The position numbers were made by a program, and so were the translations under genes. From positions 1-34,618 of the forward strand of contig ONDC01000007.1 of NCBI GenBank assembly GCA_900316495.1: a stretch of DNA of 34,618 nucleotides, written 5' to 3'. The first letter of the stretch is position 1. Each line of letters starts with the position of its first letter. Source of the stretch: an uncultured Eubacteriales bacterium (GTDB lineage Bacteria; Bacillota; Clostridia; Oscillospirales; Acutalibacteraceae). Positions 31,260 through 34,618 of this stretch are shown here, piece by piece. The notes under the pieces are model-generated. The model ran no database searches. It was not told the DNA's origin and worked only from the letters and a program-made list of their open reading frames with translations.

Positions 31260-32579
31260 ATGGTCAAAGCATTCTTAGGACTCGCCATTCTCTCGGAAAT
31301 CGCACTTCTCGTTTACTGCTTCGTCAGGAAAAGCCGCTCCCGTCTGGAAGCACGCATCTGGTGTCTGGCACAGGCGGCAGCCATCGCCCTCTATTATCTT
31401 CTCTCCCCTCATTCCATGATGTTCCAATGGTTCATGCTCTTTGCACTGATGGCACTTTTCGTTATCTTCGGCACCTTCGGTCTTTTCAAGTATCTCCGTA
31501 AGCAGGACGAGGCTCCCTTCAAAAAGGGTAAGGTCATCGGAAGAACAATTCTCAAGAGCTTTATGTGGCTCTTCGCCATCATTCCGCTGCTTATCTTCCC
31601 GCCTTATAAAGACCTTCCCACCACAGGCAGCTACACCGACATAGGAACCAAGTCCTACACATGGACTGACGAAAGCCGCGTGGAAACGCTCGACGATTCC
31701 GGCAGCAAGCGCAACGTCACCGTCACCTTCTATTATCCGGAAGAAGCTACTGAAAAATGCCCGCTCGTGCTCTTTTCACACGGCGCTTTCGGCTTTGAGA
31801 AATCCAATTATTCCTCCTACGCGGAGCTTGTTTCCAACGGTTATATCGTCGCCAGCATCAGCCACACCTATCACGCCTTCTTTACCAAGGAATCCGACGG
31901 CACCACCAAGATCGTCAACACCGGCTTTATTCAGGAAGCGGTGGACGCTACCAACGGCAAATACGCCATCGAGGACGAATATCAGCTCGCAAAGAAGTGG
32001 ATGGAAGTCCGCATGGGCGACGCGAATTTCATTCTCGACACTATCATCAGGAACTGCAACGAAGGCAAGGACGAATTCTTCCAGAAGATCGACCTCGAAC
32101 ACATCGGCGCGTACGGTCATTCCATGGGCGGCGCTACAGCCGTAGAGCTTGGCAGAACCCGCGAAGAGATCGACGCGGTGGTCGTGCTGGACGGCACCTT
32201 CCTAGGCATGTATACCGGCGTAGAGAACGGCGTTTATACCTTCAATCAGGACGAATACCAGAAGCCCCTGCTCAATATGATCGCAATGGATCATTACGAT
32301 AATAGCGTCAAATATAGCGAAGAAGACGGTCACGTCTACGTGAATATGTATACTGTCGAGCATGCAAAGAATGCAAAGAACGTCGTCATCGAAGGCACCG
32401 CCCATATGAATTTCACCGATCTGCCTGTCTTTTCCCCCACACTTGCCGGCATGCTCGGCACAGGGGAGCGCGACGCCCGCGAAGCTATCGAGATTACCAA
32501 CAACTGCGTGCGCGAATGGTTCGACTGCTATCTCAAGAACGACGGCCGCTACATTCCGCGCATCCAGGACGTATATTAA
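31260..32579 (+). CDS. Membrane-anchored alpha/beta hydrolase (PAF-acetylhydrolase-like)
   Basis: Protein of 439 residues. The first about 115 residues form four hydrophobic helices; the rest is an alpha/beta-hydrolase domain. Catalytic triad: Ser288 in GHSMGG, Asp311 in VVLDGTF and His382 in GTAHMNFTDLP. FSHGAFGF (172-179) would supply the oxyanion hole. The triad context (GHSMGG, then GTAHxNFTD) resembles platelet-activating-factor acetylhydrolase / dienelactone-hydrolase types, so an ester or lipid substrate near the membrane is likely. Start ATG 31260 has AGGAGG at 8 nt. It has its own promoter and is followed by a dispersed repeat and the second LytTR gene in the same direction. Substrate unknown. 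Confidence 0.87.
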   Translation: MVKAFLGLAILSEIALLVYCFVRKSRSRLEARIWCLAQAAAIALYYLLSPHSMMFQWFMLFALMALFVIFGTFGLFKYLRKQDEAPFKKGKVIGRTILKSFMWLFAIIPLLIFPPYKDLPTTGSYTDIGTKSYTWTDESRVETLDDSGSKRNVTVTFYYPEEATEKCPLVLFSHGAFGFEKSNYSSYAELVSNGYIVASISHTYHAFFTKESDGTTKIVNTGFIQEAVDATNGKYAIEDEYQLAKKWMEVRMGDANFILDTIIRNCNEGKDEFFQKIDLEHIGAYGHSMGGATAVELGRTREEIDAVVVLDGTFLGMYTGVENGVYTFNQDEYQKPLLNMIAMDHYDNSVKYSEEDGHVYVNMYTVEHAKNAKNVVIEGTAHMNFTDLPVFSPTLAGMLGTGERDAREAIEITNNCVREWFDCYLKNDGRYIPRIQDVY

Positions 32580-32736
32580 AGCGCTCGCTAACTGAAAACT
32601 TAAGACTGAAAAATGAATAATGAGGGAGCGCTGTGCGCTGAATTTTAAATTCTAAAGCGCAGCGCGCCTTCCTACGTTATTCACTATTCACTCTTCACCA
32701 TTCATTATTCATTTAGCACGCGCCCGCGCGTGCGCG
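32580..32736 (+). repeat. Dispersed 7-bp-period intergenic repeat, copy 3 (most complete)
   Basis: Order: GCGCTCGC block; heptads TGAAAAC, TTAAGAC, TGAAAAA, TGAATAA, TGAGGGA (32593-32627); a GC-rich hairpin around 32627-32668 with GAATTTTAAATTC at its loop; heptads TTATTCA, CTATTCA, CTCTTCA, CCATTCA, TTATTCA, TTTAGCA (32677-32718); and a CGCGCCCGCGCG block. The two heptad runs face each other, so the whole unit is a loose inverted repeat. Copy 1 matches the left half and copy 2 the right half. Confidence 0.75.
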
Positions 32737-32751
32737 AAGGGGCATTTGGCT

Positions 32752-33207
32752 ATGAAAACCGTGATTAACAAAATATCCGACAAAGCAAAAGAAAAAGTCA
32801 CCATCGACGTCTGCGAGGTCACGCAGGAGATCATCAACCTGCGCGATCACGCCGAGAGCGTCGGGGACAATATTTCCTGCACGGTCGGCGGCAAATCGGT
32901 AATCCTTCCGCTGTCGGACATTCTGTACTTTGAAGCGGTGGACGAAAAGGTTTTCGCCTACACCGAAAGCGACGTCGCCGACGTGCGGGGCAGGCTCTAC
33001 GAATACGAAGACCGGCTCTCTGACAAGGGCTTCGCGCGGATTTCCAAATCCGTTCTCATTCACCTGAACAAGATCAGTAGCATTGCCCCTTCGCCGGGAC
33101 GGAAATTTGAAGCCGGGCTTTGCAACGGCGAACGGGTCATTATCTCACGGCAATACGCCGCTGAACTCAAAAAAATTCTTTTAGGAGGCAAGGTCAATGA
33201 GCTTTAA
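32752..33207 (+). CDS. LytTR-type DNA-binding transcriptional regulator (second copy)
   Basis: Stand-alone LytTR protein of 151 residues from the ATG at 32752, whose AAGGGG site is 9 nt upstream; a TTG two codons earlier is only 3 nt from it. The LytTR domain (about 45-145) reads GGKSVILPLSDILYFEAVDEK, then RLYEYEDRLSDKGFARISKS and VLIHLNKISSIAP. There is no receiver domain, so input must come from elsewhere, probably the DUF3021 partner whose gene overlaps its end by 11 nt. The SD lies at the edge of the dispersed repeat. It may be transcribed from the hydrolase promoter or from an unseen one. Target unknown. Confidence 0.87.
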   Translation: MKTVINKISDKAKEKVTIDVCEVTQEIINLRDHAESVGDNISCTVGGKSVILPLSDILYFEAVDEKVFAYTESDVADVRGRLYEYEDRLSDKGFARISKSVLIHLNKISSIAPSPGRKFEAGLCNGERVIISRQYAAELKKILLGGKVNEL

Positions 33208-33640
33208 GGAATATTTTTTCAAAAAGATAATACCCAATTATTTTATGATTGTGACACTGATTACCATAGGAATAGCTGTCTCAGGCATTCTTTTCTACGG
33301 GAACAGGAGTATCAGCTTGGTGACGCTCTTCGTGCCGCCGATTTTCGGTGCGCTCGGCTGTCTGCCCATGCTGCTGGATTTCGCCTTTCTCAAGGTGAAA
33401 AGCTCCGGTCTGGGGCTGGTGCTCTACAACGCGGTCGAATTGGTGCTGCTGGAAGCCGTCATACTCACTGCGGCTTACTTCCTCGGCATGATCAATTCCA
33501 TTCTCACCGCCCTGATAACTGCTGTGATGGTATTCGCCATCTTTACTGCTGTGGGAGCCGTCATGTATATCCAGGACAAGAAATTCTGCGATGATCTCAA
33601 TAACGCGCTCGCTGATTATTCCGCTAAAAAATGCAAATAA
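33197..33640 (+). CDS. DUF3021-family membrane protein (second copy)
   Basis: Integral membrane protein of 147 residues with four hydrophobic segments (about 12-32, 40-60, 73-95, 102-125) and a short polar tail, the same length and topology as the protein at 6581-7024. The sequence is only distantly similar to that copy, so the pair is an old duplication or separate acquisition. The ATG at 33197 overlaps the LytTR gene by 11 nt and has GGAGGCAAGG upstream. A terminator follows 4-44 bp after the stop. Its role is probably to control or be controlled by the adjacent LytTR protein, inferred from gene order only. Confidence 0.78.
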   Translation: MSFKEYFFKKIIPNYFMIVTLITIGIAVSGILFYGNRSISLVTLFVPPIFGALGCLPMLLDFAFLKVKSSGLGLVLYNAVELVLLEAVILTAAYFLGMINSILTALITAVMVFAIFTAVGAVMYIQDKKFCDDLNNALADYSAKKCK

Positions 33641-33643
33641 TTC

Positions 33644-33690
33644 AAAAAACCTCCGGCTGAATGATTTCTTTTAGCCGGAGGTTTACTGTT
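33644..33690. terminator. Bidirectional terminator between DUF3021 and PPK2 genes
   Basis: A perfect 12-bp stem AAACCTCCGGCT (33647-33658) / AGCCGGAGGTTT (33673-33684). On the minus strand it ends in six or more T residues, on the plus strand only in TTTACTGTTT, so it is strongest for the PPK2 gene. Confidence 0.82.
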
Positions 33691-33712
33691 TATAAAGATG
33701 TAAATCGAAAAA

Positions 33713-34618
33713 TCAGTCATTGACCGCCAGCCGCTTTTCAATGAGCGCGATCACTTCTTCCAAAGTGCGCAGACGGGCATATTTCTTGTCGTTGGACTCG
33801 ACGATAATCCACGGCGCATTGGGGGTGTTGGTCTTTTCGATCATTTCGTTGACAGCCACCTCGTATTCTCCCCATTTCGCGCGGTTGCGCCAGTCCTCGT
33901 CGGTGATCTTCCACTGCTTGGAGGGGGTGTTCTGACGTGCGGTGAAGCGGACAAGCTGTTCGTCGCTGTCGATGTGCAGCCAGAATTTCACCACGATCGC
34001 GCCGAAGCTGGTCAGGCTGTATTCAAAGCGGTTGATCTCGTCATACGCCTGCTTCCATTCCTCCTCGGAACAGAAACCCTCAATGCGTTCCACCAGCACC
34101 CTGCCGTACCATGTGCGGTCGAAGATGGCGGTGTGTCCGTCCTTTGGCAGATGTGTCCAGAAACGCCAGAGGAAGTGACGCTGCTTTTCGTCGGGCGTGG
34201 GCGAGCCTATAGGCAGCACTTCATACCCTCTGGGGTCGAGCGCCTGCGTGATTCTTCGGATGTTGCCGCCCTTGCCTGCCGCGTCCCAACCCTCGTAGGC
34301 AATGATAAGCGGGATTTTGCGGCGGTAAAGCTCGTTTTGCAGTACAAAGAGTCTGTCCTGCAGAGCTTTCAGACGTTTCTTGTAATCGTTGTCGGAAACC
34401 TTAAGCGAAAGATCGACGTCGCTTAATGATACGGAAACCTGCGGACGTGTGAGCGATTTAATGTCTATGGGATCCGGGTTGACATGCATTCCCCTGCTCT
34501 TCTGCTCGAGAGCGCGTTCCATAGCCGCTATCATGACGGAATACATGGTGATGGAAGCGGTGTCTCTGTCCGACGTATTGATAACGTGCCACGGAGCGGC
34601 AACGGTATTGGTGCGGTC
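33713..34618 (-). CDS. pap: Polyphosphate:AMP phosphotransferase / PPK2-family kinase, 5' end outside window
   Basis: Partial gene: the frame stays open past the first visible ATG (34546) to the window edge, adding 24 residues (TNTVAAPWHVINTSDRDTA) that look like the end of a first PPK2 domain. The 301 visible residues therefore are a linker plus the C-terminal PPK2 domain of a two-domain enzyme such as PAP, which makes ADP from AMP and polyphosphate. In the visible domain, AYEGWDAAGKGGNIRRIT is the Walker A loop and DRTWYGRVLVERIEGF the Walker B/lid region; FWLHIDSDEQLVRF and DWRNRAKWGEY are also usual in PPK2. A terminator follows. The PPK2 family is certain; the two-domain assignment rests on the run-off. 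Confidence 0.9.
   Translation of the reverse strand, partial: DRTNTVAAPWHVINTSDRDTASITMYSVMIAAMERALEQKSRGMHVNPDPIDIKSLTRPQVSVSLSDVDLSLKVSDNDYKKRLKALQDRLFVLQNELYRRKIPLIIAYEGWDAAGKGGNIRRITQALDPRGYEVLPIGSPTPDEKQRHFLWRFWTHLPKDGHTAIFDRTWYGRVLVERIEGFCSEEEWKQAYDEINRFEYSLTSFGAIVVKFWLHIDSDEQLVRFTARQNTPSKQWKITDEDWRNRAKWGEYEVAVNEMIEKTNTPNAPWIIVESNDKKYARLRTLEEVIALIEKRLAVND

Noticed and set aside
27480-32736. The 7-bp repeats as CRISPR arrays
   Set aside because: No 20-40 bp repeats with unique spacers and no cas genes; the units are heptads.

Overview
The window looks like chromosomal DNA of a gut-type Clostridia, most likely a Ruminococcaceae/Ruminococcus relative. The reasons are an alanine T-box leader, RNase M5, SigA-like promoters (TTGACA/TATAAT), strong AGGAGG ribosome binding sites with frequent TTG starts, LytTR/DUF3021 pairs, teichoic-acid type TagF/LicD enzymes, and secreted proteins built from a bacterial Ig-like module with the hallmark YQWYYKK. 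This placement rests on protein style and was not tested by a search.

Layout. 1-3016: T-box leader, alaS and its terminator. 3046-18000: a surface/secretion island. It holds four secreted or lipid-anchored proteins that share a 91-residue Ig-like module (18 copies in all) attached to different heads: a C39-like cysteine peptidase, an NlpC/P60-like head with a peptidoglycan-binding domain, an SGNH hydrolase, and no catalytic head. Interspersed are a flavodoxin-fold reductase, a LytTR-DUF3021 pair, a small secreted protein with a C-terminal CxxCG...FF tail, a PLP-dependent C-S lyase-like enzyme coupled to the SGNH lipoprotein, a DUF4163/PdaC-like lipoprotein and a membrane-anchored HExxHxxGxxD metalloprotease. 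18116-19764: holA and RNase M5. 20086-21662: a truncated ECF sigma factor and an Rpn/PD-(D/E)XK-type gene. 21833-23122: serS. 23210-30860: a cell-wall-polymer block on the minus strand, with two TagF-like paralogues (one fused to a GT4 glycosyltransferase, one carrying only a remnant of it), LicD, an R2K-like ATP-grasp protein, and a membrane protein with a sigma-region-2-like head and a transglutaminase-like domain whose catalytic Cys is Ser. 31260-33640: alpha/beta hydrolase and a second LytTR-DUF3021 pair. 33713-34618: 3' part of a PPK2-type polyphosphate:AMP phosphotransferase running off the window.

How it fits together. The 3-18 kb region reads as a set of extracellular wall- or protein-processing enzymes displayed on a shared Ig scaffold. 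The 23-31 kb region would build or decorate a teichoic-acid-like polymer. The most unusual observations are an exact 33-bp in-frame duplication beside the active site of the C39-like protein, the Cys-to-Ser transglutaminase fused to a sigma-like domain, a family of 7-bp-period dispersed repeats in three intergenic gaps of the 27-33 kb region, and the Ig island itself.
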